Counted from the stretch's first letter, positions 1 through 6,670 are shown. The stretch: 9,453 bases of DNA from JBBIRM01 sp037441765 (GCA_037441765.1 JBBIRM010000108.1:1-9453); one strand, 5' to 3'. Program-made: numbers and translations. The notes: generated from the letters alone by a model not told the origin.

Positions 1-138
1 AGGGAGCAATCTAAGGTTTCCGCTATAAGATTTTCTCCGACATCCCTACCCGATTCCCCGGATGAGCGAGGTGTTATAAGTGAAAAAATTTTAGGCTTCA
101 CAAAAGAAAGGGCACCTGTTATATTTTATATACTATAA
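1..138 (+). CDS. C-terminal end of an upstream gene cut by the window edge
   Basis: Frame 1 is open from the first base to a TAA at 136-138, giving 45 residues that end in ERAPVIFYIL; the other two forward frames close within about 30 bases. The TAA overlaps the AAGGA Shine-Dalgarno (137-141) that serves the next start, an arrangement typical of genes in one operon. I cannot assign a family from so short a tail. An open run of 45 codons can arise by chance in AT-rich DNA, so the support is the run together with the placement of the stop. It probably heads the same transcript as the TPR-like and FmdB genes. Confidence 0.5.
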   Translation, partial: REQSKVSAIRFSPTSLPDSPDERGVISEKILGFTKERAPVIFYIL

Positions 139-146
139 GGATGGAA

Positions 147-1106
147 ATGGAGAAGAAAATTGTTGAATCTCGAAATCGGATGATATTCGAAATTGTTCGA
201 GGATTCCTAATTTCCGAGTTAGAGTTTCAAGAGATTCTTAAAAAATATAAAGAAGGGAGTCTCCGTTTCCAGGATATTGCCAATTGGGTAGATGATAAGG
301 GTCAGAGTCTTCTATATAATTTAAAGGAAAAATGTCACGAGATATTTAGAAATTCTGGTATTGTTTCCTCTCGCAAGAAGGAATGGCTTCTCGACTTAGC
401 CATTGGCTCCATCTTTCATGAGGCAATGAAAATAAGAGAAAACCTCTATCAATTAGAAGTCTATCGGCCTAAATATCTCCAGTATAAACTAAAGGCTGGG
501 AAATCGGAATATGAAAAGAACTACCTTCAACGATTTGAAAGGATTATCTTAAGGGCAGAACAAGGCGTTTCAGAAGGAATGGAGGAAACCCTTTCCCTTT
601 TCAGAGACGCCAAAGCCCAATTGTTGGATGTTATAAAAGAGAACTCTAAAAATATCTTCATAATTCGATATATCTTAGAAAATCAGCCCCTCCTCCAAAG
701 GGTTTATGGACCTAAAAAAACAAAGGCTATCATTGGCCGAATGTTCAAAAGAGGTTTATTAGATGCCTACCTCTCAGTGGCTAAAAGTTATCTTAAAAGC
801 GAACATTATGATCTTGCATCATCCTATTTCTTAAAGGCATTAAAAATGGCTCCCGAGCGGTCAGAAATCTCATTTCTTTTCCGCTTCTGCCTTGGAATGA
901 ATGCTTATTACAGCAATCTATACTCGAAAGCACTCTCCAATTTTGAAAAACTTCTTTCAATCAAATCGAAAAAGAAAAAAGATTACCTAAAAAAAGTAGA
1001 GGAGGTTTGCCAGAAGATAACTAACGAGATGGAGGATGAAAAGGACCTTAAGGTCTCCCATGGAGCAGAAACCATTGTAGAACGGATTAAAAGATATTAT
1101 AATTAG
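147..1106 (+). CDS. TPR-like all-helical protein, function unknown
   Basis: The protein has 319 residues, is very Lys/Glu-rich and has no signal peptide or membrane segment, so it is probably cytoplasmic. About the first 200 residues look helical and match nothing I recognise. Near residues 205-238 and 243-276 are two segments with tetratricopeptide spacing (AYLSVAKSYLKSEHYDLASS, then NAYYSNLYSKALSNFEKLL), the usual A/G/Y pattern of paired helices for protein-protein contact. There is a second ATG six bases upstream at 141, but the AAGGA at 137-141 overlaps it and lies five bases before 147, so I prefer 147. The gene follows the preceding stop by 8 bases and is followed after 14 bases by the FmdB-like gene, suggesting one operon. 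The TPR call is from pattern only; a scaffold or adaptor role is inference. Confidence 0.75.
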   Translation: MEKKIVESRNRMIFEIVRGFLISELEFQEILKKYKEGSLRFQDIANWVDDKGQSLLYNLKEKCHEIFRNSGIVSSRKKEWLLDLAIGSIFHEAMKIRENLYQLEVYRPKYLQYKLKAGKSEYEKNYLQRFERIILRAEQGVSEGMEETLSLFRDAKAQLLDVIKENSKNIFIIRYILENQPLLQRVYGPKKTKAIIGRMFKRGLLDAYLSVAKSYLKSEHYDLASSYFLKALKMAPERSEISFLFRFCLGMNAYYSNLYSKALSNFEKLLSIKSKKKKDYLKKVEEVCQKITNEMEDEKDLKVSHGAETIVERIKRYYN

Positions 1107-1120
1107 TTAGGAGTTAAGCC

Positions 1121-1342
1121 ATGCCAATCTATGAATACCATTGCAATCAATGCGACAGCGATTTTGAAAAACTGGTTTTCAATTCCTCTGAAAAAATTCT
1201 TTGTCCTAAATGTAAGAGTAAAAAAGTCCAACGTATGATGTCCGCCTTTGCCTTCTCGAGTGGAGGCAAATTCAAGAGCACCGCCGGTTCCTCCTGCGCG
1301 ACCTGTTCAGCAACCAGTTGCTCTACCTGCGGTGTGAAATAA
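1121..1342 (+). CDS. FmdB-family small zinc-ribbon protein
   Basis: This 73-residue protein has the family's hallmark start MPIYEYHCNQC followed by a second Cys pair (CPKC). C8, C11, C28 and C31 would form one zinc ribbon. A Ser-rich stretch and a second cluster follow (C59, C62, C67, C70; SSCATC and SCSTCGVK), matching the 'CxxC_CxxC_SSSS' layout known for this family. FmdB was named for a proposed regulator of a formamidase operon, but the role of the family is not settled. TTAGGAG at 1107-1113 lies seven bases before the ATG. It ends the rightward group; the next gene is convergent with its stop 67 bases away, and I see no clear U-tract terminator between them. Confidence 0.93.
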   Translation: MPIYEYHCNQCDSDFEKLVFNSSEKILCPKCKSKKVQRMMSAFAFSSGGKFKSTAGSSCATCSATSCSTCGVK

Positions 1343-1409
1343 AAGAACGCGGGTAATATTGGAATAATGGGTTAAAGGCCACCATCTAATCAACTGTTTC
1401 AACCATAGG

Positions 1410-2333
1410 TTAGAGGTTGGTAAGATGGCGTCTTGCCTCCATCTCCTCTCTGAGGGTTACATCATATTGAAGGTCTTCTAAAACCTTATCGATAAGTCCA
1501 ATCATTCTCTCCTTTTCCTCTGGAAGTTTGCCGTTGAGGGGAAGGAGATTAGATACATGATCACTAAAAAATTGGGATGTGACCTGGAGTTCTTGAATCA
1601 GGAGCCTTGTCTCTTTTAAAATCGTCTCATGGGATGCGGGTTGAAAAAGCCCTGCCTTCATTGCATCGTATAACTGGGAGTTGGGTTGGGGAATAAATGT
1701 CCGGACGCGGATAAAATGAGGATCGATTTTACTAAGCACCTCTGCACTTCCCCTGGCATGTATCTCCCACCTCTCCTCTCCTCCAATACCCAACAACACA
1801 TAAAGTGAGTATTCAAACCCCACCTGTTTAGCCTTCTTTCCTGCTTCGATCATCTCCTCAGGGGTAACACCTTTATTGATCTCCTTTAAAAGTTCCCTGT
1901 CTCCTGTCTCGAGGCCTACATGGAGGCGATTCAATCCTGCCTCAAAGATTTTTTTTAAATCCTCAACCGATTTATTGGCAATCGTCTTTGCCCTTGCATA
2001 ACTGGTTACCCTTTCAATCTGAGGGAAAGAGGCATACAAGGCATTTAGAATCCTGACCAGTTCTTCTGCCTTGAGGACGAGGCTGTTTGAATCCCCGATA
2101 AAGACCGTCCGCACTCGGTCGCTGTAAAGTTCCTTTGCCATAGAGATATCTTCGAGCACCTCCTCAATCTCTCTTCTTTCAAATTTCATCGTTTTATACA
2201 TCGAGCAGAAGGTACATCTATTCCACGGACATCCCCTCGTCACCCTCAGGAGAAGGCTATTGGCCTCACTTGGAGGTCTGAAGGGTGGAAAATCATAACC
2301 TCTTCTTCTTAGGCCGAATCTTCTAAGAGTCAT
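1410..2333 (-). CDS. Radical-SAM protein with CX4CX2C cluster motif
   Basis: This 307-residue protein is a radical S-adenosylmethionine enzyme, probably soluble. The RPPSEANSLLL segment leads into the cluster-binding loop GCPWNRCTFCSMYK. The three Cys are C35, C40 and C43, so the first gap is four residues, not the canonical three. Further along are a GDSN turn (80-83), GLETGD (140-145), GIGG (182-185) and a C-terminal SDHVSNLLPLNGKLP block (257-271). From memory these segments occur together in a widespread COG1032/Elp3-like group whose reaction is unknown. The ATG at 2333 has GGGGAT just upstream, and later starts would cut the conserved RPPSEA segment. It lies 62 bases downstream of another radical-SAM gene of a different class and may be co-transcribed with it. 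Family confidence is high; the substrate is unknown. Confidence 0.88.
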   Translation of the reverse strand: MTLRRFGLRRRGYDFPPFRPPSEANSLLLRVTRGCPWNRCTFCSMYKTMKFERREIEEVLEDISMAKELYSDRVRTVFIGDSNSLVLKAEELVRILNALYASFPQIERVTSYARAKTIANKSVEDLKKIFEAGLNRLHVGLETGDRELLKEINKGVTPEEMIEAGKKAKQVGFEYSLYVLLGIGGEERWEIHARGSAEVLSKIDPHFIRVRTFIPQPNSQLYDAMKAGLFQPASHETILKETRLLIQELQVTSQFFSDHVSNLLPLNGKLPEEKERMIGLIDKVLEDLQYDVTLREEMEARRHLTNL

Positions 2334-2395
2334 TTTATCCCCAATTAGATATAAATTATAAAAAAACTCCTAATAAAAAAAGCATTTAACCCCTA

Positions 2396-3151
2396 TCAAA
2401 AGATAAGTGAAACCGGAATTCCTTTCCTTTCAAACCGATCTTTTAACTCCTTCCCAACATCATTAAAGTACTCATCCGTGAGATAAGCGTCCAGTCCATT
2501 CCTGCGGTAGACTCCTTTAATCTTATTCAGGTAATTCATTCGATCTATGAGAACCTCGCCTACCAATCCATCGAGCATGTAGACCATTCTTTTTGGATCT
2601 AAGGGAAGCATCGGACCAATAAATGCATAGGTTCTAATGCCTTCTTTCTTTAAGTTCTCCAGCGCCATCACCCTCAAATGAATTGGAGGAGAATGGGGTT
2701 CAAATATCCTTCTAATCCGCTCATCATCAGTGGTCACTGAAAACCCTATTTCAATATCTCTGAACTTCTTATAAAGGTCTATATCTCTCAAACAGAGGGG
2801 AGAGCGAGTTAATAGGTTTATAGGAAATTGAAATTCTAAAAGGGCTAAAAGACAACCTCTGCTCAATTGATATCTCTTCTCCAGAGGTTGATAGGGATCT
2901 GTCACTGTGCACAAGGAGACAATTCCTTTCTTTGCCCTCTTTAACTCTCTTCTCAACAGATGAGGGGCATTGATTTTTACATCCACAAACTCTCCCCAAG
3001 GCTCCTTGTGGGCTGTAAATCGTTTCATAAAACTGGCATAACAATACCGACAACCATGAGCGCACCCAACGAACGGATTAAGACAGTAGTCAAAACCTGA
3101 AATGGCCGTCTTCGTCAGAACCGTTTTGGCAAAGATTTCTCTCACTTTCAT
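2396..3151 (-). CDS. Radical-SAM protein of the SplB-like (spore photoproduct lyase-like) family
   Basis: This 251-residue protein has a canonical CX3CX2C cluster motif, GCAHGCRYCYA, with C30, C34 and C37 following the NPFVG lead-in typical of COG1533 proteins. Other family marks are TDPYQPLE (84-91), the LLTRSPL segment near 113-119, SVTTDDERIRRIFEP (138-152) and the IGPMLP turn (178-183). The family name comes from spore photoproduct lyase, but most short members like this one are not shown to repair DNA, so I do not call it a photolyase. No SD precedes the ATG at 3151; instead a TATAAT on the same strand ends eight bases before the ATG, so a leaderless or near-leaderless mRNA is possible. 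A second radical-SAM gene follows it. Confidence 0.88.
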   Translation of the reverse strand: MKVREIFAKTVLTKTAISGFDYCLNPFVGCAHGCRYCYASFMKRFTAHKEPWGEFVDVKINAPHLLRRELKRAKKGIVSLCTVTDPYQPLEKRYQLSRGCLLALLEFQFPINLLTRSPLCLRDIDLYKKFRDIEIGFSVTTDDERIRRIFEPHSPPIHLRVMALENLKKEGIRTYAFIGPMLPLDPKRMVYMLDGLVGEVLIDRMNYLNKIKGVYRRNGLDAYLTDEYFNDVGKELKDRFERKGIPVSLIF

Positions 3152-3158
3152 CTAATTA

Positions 3159-3185
3159 ATTATAATGGAACATATGAAAAATCAA
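3159..3185 (-). promoter_or_regulatory. Candidate sigma70 promoter giving a near-leaderless mRNA
   Basis: On the minus strand a perfect -10 (TATAAT, 3159-3164) is preceded by TTGATT (3180-3185) with a short 15-base spacer. A start site about seven bases below the -10 falls near 3152, one base from the ATG of the 251-residue radical-SAM gene, which has no SD. ATTATAAT is a palindrome in AT-rich DNA, so the -10 alone is weak evidence. Confidence 0.35.
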
Positions 3186-3222
3186 AAGATGCTGAACTCC
3201 TATGCACCAAAATTGGGATGCT

Positions 3223-3981
3223 TTATCTGGTTGAGGCATTAAAGGTAGGATGGGAAGAGTTTAGAGCCCCTTTTTGAAGGAGGACCCCTCCTCTTTGAGA
3301 GTGAAACCTTTCAAAAAATCCAAGGATATCGATCTCTCCTCCTTTAGCCCTTTGCCAGAGTTCATAAAGATGATGGGCAGTGATAAACCCTATATTGTGG
3401 AGTATAAGAAGGTCGGATAGTTCTTTTGAGATATGACTGAGTTTACTCCTTTCAGAAAGAGGAAGGTGAATATGTGTGCTGGCTACGATGAGCGTTTTTT
3501 CCCCCTCTCTTTTTTCCTTCTCAAATTGAAGGGCCCTACTGACTTTGGGGTGGTTCTTATCCGCCTCTCTTTCGCTCATCATAATTTCCAGACCAAAGGC
3601 CTTATTTGTGTTTGGGATTTTAACAATTCGATCTACTGAATGATAATTCACCCCCGCTGAAATTTTGAATCCCAAATCCTTGAAGATGAAATGAACTGCA
3701 TCGATCAGAAGAAACTCGTTTTTTGGCCAGACCAGGGATTCAATGGTAAAAAAGTCCTGTTCTTTAATGGTTGTAGTCTCTTTCTTCCAAATCTTATCGA
3801 TCTCTGTCTGTAAAAAGGTTTTGCGGGCACTCTTTTTCTCCGAGGTGGTTTTTTCAACTCTCCCAACGATAAACATCAAAATCAAGCAGATCAAGGGAAT
3901 GATAAGTTTCCACTCTTCCTCAAATTTGAGAGCGCTATAAATTGCAAAAACAGCAAGCAGTAACTGAAATAATGGTAACAT
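3223..3981 (-). CDS. Membrane-anchored protein with possible restriction-endonuclease-like fold
   Basis: The protein has 252 residues and two hydrophobic segments at the N terminus (about 2-18 and 25-40), then a Lys/Glu-rich linker and a soluble domain. From about residue 90 the order of elements looks like an Mrr-type PD-(D/E)XK fold: a helix ending in DLGFKISAG, then VDRIV (D117), a strand with GLEIM (E132), a long charged helix, KTLIVAS (162-168), and a last strand-helix IGFITAHHLYELW. The usual catalytic Lys two residues after the acidic residue is Met here, so cleavage activity is doubtful. I do not recognise a named family; the fold is inferred from pattern only. AAGAAAG, a weak SD, lies upstream of the ATG. 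A 241-base AT-rich gap separates it from the ATPase gene, and 71 bases separate it from the radical-SAM gene. Confidence 0.7.
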   Translation of the reverse strand: MLPLFQLLLAVFAIYSALKFEEEWKLIIPLICLILMFIVGRVEKTTSEKKSARKTFLQTEIDKIWKKETTTIKEQDFFTIESLVWPKNEFLLIDAVHFIFKDLGFKISAGVNYHSVDRIVKIPNTNKAFGLEIMMSEREADKNHPKVSRALQFEKEKREGEKTLIVASTHIHLPLSERSKLSHISKELSDLLILHNIGFITAHHLYELWQRAKGGEIDILGFFERFHSQRGGVLLQKGALNSSHPTFNASTR

Positions 3982-4233
3982 TTTTTATCTTTCTTAAAAA
4001 TTAAATAATTACAATAACTTATTTATACAATTTCTATACCAGTTGTTTTTAAAAAAATTTGCCTTTAATTTCAAACAATTAAAATGCCCTCGATTCTACA
4101 CCTCCTCAGTTTAAATATAAAAATATTTCAAAATATGGACAAAAAATGTCATGGATTTGTTCAAATATGAATCTTTTCTTTTAAAGGGAGTTATTCAACA
4201 ATTTTTACTTACTGAAATTGACGGAAGATTTAT
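3982..4233. other. AT-rich intergenic gap with possible promoter and orphan SD
   Basis: This 252-base gap is strongly AT-rich. On the minus strand TGGTATAGA (4033-4041) is an extended -10 candidate for the gene at 3981, without a recognisable -35. A near-perfect SD, GAGGAGGTG (4099-4107, minus strand), has no ATG, GTG or TTG at a workable distance after it. I see no GC-rich hairpin with a U tract that would end the ATPase transcript. Confidence 0.4.
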
Positions 4234-5214
4234 TTAAGCAAATAGGTAATCAATTGTCCGGTTAAGCATTTTTGCCCCTTTTACTTCTGTTTCAAATAGG
4301 GGAACGATTGCCCTCACTCTATCTCCAAATATCCTCCAGATCTCCTCCATATGTTCATCCTGCATCTTGATTCGATTAAGGACAAACTCAGGAACATCTA
4401 TTCCCACCTGGTCTTTTTGAATCACTCCATTGACAATAACACCGCCTATTGGAATACCAAATTCGTGGAACCAATTAATGAATCGAGTGATGACTGCTAT
4501 TGGGAGGCTTTCAGGCAGGGTAACAAAGAAAAAGGCAGTAAGGCTTTCATCCGTCAGGAGTGCTTTGGCATGTGCCATCCTCTCCTTAAAATTCAGAAGA
4601 TAATCGAGTAGAGGATCTTTTTCCTCTTTTTTGGAGAAGGAGAGAAGTTGCCTTAGAGACTTTGCCTCCTCTCTGCTTTTAAGCATCTTCTCAACCCACA
4701 AGGAGTAAATTTTTGACATCCCAAGGAGACGCCTGGCGTTTGCAGTGGGTGCGGTATCAAAAACATAAAACTCATATTCGTCTTTAAACATTAGTTCCAT
4801 CATATTTTCAAACATTGCCGATTCTTCAAAGGCAGGATTCATGGTGGCGGATTCTATAAAATCTTCTGCCTTTGTAGTAATGTCTGCAAATCTTAGAAAC
4901 CAGTTGATCTTCTCACGGATCTCTTTTTTAGATCGTTCGATCGTATCTCTCGTATCTATCTCAAACGCATAGCATTTCTCTTCGTCACAAACGACTGCTG
5001 CCTTTCCAAAAACATCTTTTTCTAAGAGATTTGAGAGGCTATGAACCGGATTTGTTGAGGCGAGAAGCGTCTTTTTGCCTTGCTTGGCAGACCAGAGGGC
5101 AGCGGCCCCAGCCATCACCGTTTTCCCCACGCCTCCCTTTCCTCCGAAAAAGATGTATTTCAGTCTTGGGTGTTCTTCCATAAACTTGGTCATATTAATT
5201 GTTATCCTGTTCAC
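4234..5214 (-). CDS. ArsA/Get3-like ATPase, switch-I Asp replaced by Asn
   Basis: This 326-residue protein is a soluble P-loop ATPase of the ArsA/Get3 (TRC40) family, whose members drive arsenite export or deliver membrane proteins. The deviant Walker A, GGKGGVGKT (24-32), carries the signature Lys K26 that acts across the dimer. Switch I reads TNPVHSLSN (54-62): the first Asn sits where yeast Get3 has catalytic D57 (TDPAH), and the closing Asp is also Asn. Switch II, DTAPTANARRLL (153-164), is near normal. IVN (260-262) is in the adenine-contact position, and MQDEHMEEI and PLFETEVKG match the family's C-terminal half. No CxxC zinc motif is present. The start is GTG with AGGAG seven bases upstream (5222-5226). 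It lies 45 bases after its paralog, so the two probably form a heterodimer (inference). Retained hydrolysis is uncertain. Confidence 0.9.
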   Translation of the reverse strand: MNRITINMTKFMEEHPRLKYIFFGGKGGVGKTVMAGAAALWSAKQGKKTLLASTNPVHSLSNLLEKDVFGKAAVVCDEEKCYAFEIDTRDTIERSKKEIREKINWFLRFADITTKAEDFIESATMNPAFEESAMFENMMELMFKDEYEFYVFDTAPTANARRLLGMSKIYSLWVEKMLKSREEAKSLRQLLSFSKKEEKDPLLDYLLNFKERMAHAKALLTDESLTAFFFVTLPESLPIAVITRFINWFHEFGIPIGGVIVNGVIQKDQVGIDVPEFVLNRIKMQDEHMEEIWRIFGDRVRAIVPLFETEVKGAKMLNRTIDYLFA

Positions 5215-5226
5215 TGCTCATCTCCT

Positions 5227-5260
5227 ACCCCTCTTCTTCTAAGGGAAGAAGGTGGGGGGT
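5227..5260 (-). promoter_or_regulatory. Intercistronic hairpin abutting the SD of the second ATPase gene
   Basis: In the minus-strand RNA, CUUCUUC pairs with GAAGAAG (5245-5251 with 5233-5239) around a five-base loop. An outer ACCCC/GGGGU pairing (5256-5260 with 5227-5231) is separated from it by a small internal loop. The 5' arm touches the stop codon of the upstream ATPase gene (5260-5262), and the 3' arm ends one base before AGGAG (5222-5226). There is no U tract, so it is more likely to act on translation or mRNA stability than as a terminator. Confidence 0.5.
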
Positions 5261-6246
5261 TAAAATTGTCCGAACATTGCCCTGGCCATCTTCTCAATCA
5301 TGGGTAGACCAGTCACATCCCTCTCCATCTCAGGGACAGAGGCCAGGATCTCCTTCCCAAACGTAGTCTCAATTACCTTAAGGTAATGTTCCTGCATCTC
5401 AAGACGATTTTTTAGATATTCGGGTATCTGTTGGTCTTTTAAATAGGAGGGTAGAACGCGATTAATAATATAACCACTTAAAGGAACATCAAACTTTCTA
5501 AAAAGTTCTGCAGCCTTCAAAGTATCCTTGATCACCATCTCTTCAGCAGTAACAACAAAAAAGAAGGCCGTCTTTTTTTTATCCGTAAGGATGCTCGAAG
5601 ACCTATTGATTCGATCCTTGATGTAGAGAAGTTCATTAAGAATTGCATCTTCATCCAGCTCCTTCTCTCTGCGAATGACCGCGGCTACCTGATCGTATTC
5701 CCTCATCTGTTCTCTGAGTCCTGTGATCTTACTGATCCATGCGTCGTAAACAGATGCCATGCTGAGGTAGTAGAGGGCATGGCCCAATGGTACAAGGTCA
5801 TAAATGTAGTAGTCATAGCCACCCTTTACAACAATGTCAACCACTTCATCAAAGATTGCACTCTCCTCCATGGCTGGCTCTGCCGAAGCAGCCTGGATAT
5901 AACTCTCAATCTCTTCCGGAATTCGGTCCATCCCATACATATCGAAGATTTTCTGTCGGATTTCCTGCTGATATTCCTTTACACGACGATCCGCATCAAT
6001 CTCTTGAGCATAAAGGTTGGGAATAATTTCAGTCGGTCCTTTCCCAAAGATGTCCCTTTCAAAAATATCGGTAAGAGAAGCCTGAGGATCCACTGAAAAT
6101 ACCAAAACCTTCTTTCCCTTTTTTGCTAAATAATAAGCCGTGGCTGCAGAGAAGGTCGTCTTCCCTAAACCTCCTTTTCCGCCGAACATGATGTATCTCC
6201 GATCCGGAAATTTATCAAAAATATCTGCTAATGAAATGAGAATCAC
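5260..6246 (-). CDS. ArsA/Get3-like ATPase with altered switch II
   Basis: This 328-residue protein is a paralog of the following gene (326 residues) and belongs to the same ArsA/Get3 family. Walker A is GGKGGLGKT (22-30) with signature Lys K24. Switch I, VDPQASLTD (52-60), keeps the catalytic Asp (D53). Switch II reads DLVPLGHALYYL (150-161) in place of DTAPTGHTLRLL: the Asp, Pro and GH are kept but T-A and T are lost. IINRV (260-264) supplies the adenine-contact Asn, and MQEHYLKVI matches the C-terminal half. Both paralogs share a P-A-x-EESA-x-F segment (124-132 here). It lacks CxxC. The start is odd: GTG at 6246 overlaps a perfect AGGAGG (6246-6251), so an AUU at 6237, eight bases after the SD, is a possible true start. 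It sits between the small 91-residue gene and the second ATPase. Confidence 0.9.
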   Translation of the reverse strand: MILISLADIFDKFPDRRYIMFGGKGGLGKTTFSAATAYYLAKKGKKVLVFSVDPQASLTDIFERDIFGKGPTEIIPNLYAQEIDADRRVKEYQQEIRQKIFDMYGMDRIPEEIESYIQAASAEPAMEESAIFDEVVDIVVKGGYDYYIYDLVPLGHALYYLSMASVYDAWISKITGLREQMREYDQVAAVIRREKELDEDAILNELLYIKDRINRSSSILTDKKKTAFFFVVTAEEMVIKDTLKAAELFRKFDVPLSGYIINRVLPSYLKDQQIPEYLKNRLEMQEHYLKVIETTFGKEILASVPEMERDVTGLPMIEKMARAMFGQF

Positions 6247-6259
6247 CTCCTCTTTGTGG

Positions 6260-6286
6260 GTCTATCTTGTCTATTTAGTCTATCTG
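6260..6286. repeat. Three tandem copies of a 9-bp unit
   Basis: GTCTATCTT, GTCTATTTA and GTCTATCTG follow each other without a gap at 6260-6268, 6269-6277 and 6278-6286; all share GTCTAT. The array lies between the small-protein gene and the first ATPase gene, a few bases upstream of that ATPase's SD. The three units are seen directly; any role is unknown. Confidence 0.75.
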
Positions 6287-6352
6287 GTTAGCCACCTAAA
6301 ATCTTCTTTTAACGAAATGGACCCGATAAACGAAATAAACTAAAGAACCTAT

Positions 6353-6628
6353 TTAGGCAAGGGCATCTGTTAAATCTTTCTCTCTCAGCATTCTCCGTTT
6401 CCAGGTTGAAATCTGGGGAACAACATAAGGCAGTAACCTTAAAGAATAGTAGGGTGGAAGAATGGGAACACCCAGCATATCTCCCATCGTGATGAGGATA
6501 AAGAGGTGTTCCATGCTCGCACGAGTCTTTAACGCAAAGCGAGCAGAATCGTGGGCTGCTACGCCATAGACAAACTCTTTAACCGCTTGAAAAAATCCCC
6601 CTCTCTTTTTCTTCTCTTCTTCCGCCAT
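6353..6628 (-). CDS. Small hydrophobic-core protein in the CstA-partner slot
   Basis: The protein has 91 residues: a charged N terminus (MAEEEKKKRGG), an amphipathic segment with AAHDSARFALKTR (24-36), a hydrophobic stretch at about 42-70 broken by GVPILPPYYS, and a basic tail WKRRMLREKD. The hydrophobic part could be a short hairpin or peripheral membrane anchor. The ATG at 6628 has AAGGAG nine bases upstream; a TTG 18 bases earlier has none. It lies directly downstream of cstA, the place of ybdD/yjiX in E. coli, but does not resemble YbdD. From memory, its LF-x-L...LGVP...YY-x-L pattern resembles small proteins that NCBI calls 'cory-CC-star', found near CstA and ArsA-like genes; it lacks their terminal CC. 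That match is unverified. It is a likely partner of the two ATPases (inference). Confidence 0.8.
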   Translation of the reverse strand: MAEEEKKKRGGFFQAVKEFVYGVAAHDSARFALKTRASMEHLFILITMGDMLGVPILPPYYSLRLLPYVVPQISTWKRRMLREKDLTDALA

Positions 6629-6670
6629 AAAAACTATCTCCTTCAAAGATATTTAACCTCCAGGGGGTTA

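Noticed and set aside
129..134. TATACT as a -10 box for the TPR-like gene
   Set aside because: No -35 at a suitable distance; it lies inside the apparent tail of the upstream gene and would give almost no leader.
1382..1428. Imperfect 13-bp inverted repeat between the convergent fmdB-like and radical-SAM genes, considered as a terminator
   Set aside because: The arms are 21 bases apart, have a mismatch and a wobble, no U tract follows, and one arm lies inside the radical-SAM coding end.
2355..2360. TATAAT on the minus strand upstream of the 307-residue radical-SAM gene
   Set aside because: No acceptable -35 or extended -10; the stretch is simply AT-rich and the gene may be read through from its neighbour.
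2769..3065. 98-codon open frame on the minus strand
   Set aside because: It lies wholly inside the SplB-like radical-SAM gene in another frame and shows no family features.
5779..6096. Forward 105-codon and 79-codon open frames
   Set aside because: They are antisense to the first ArsA-like ATPase, whose motifs are unmistakable; no SD or family match.
4234..6246. Assignment of the ATPase pair as an arsenite pump (arsA)
   Set aside because: No arsB, arsD or arsR nearby, the two halves are not fused, and I saw no arsenite-binding Cys set; the neighbours point to CstA instead.
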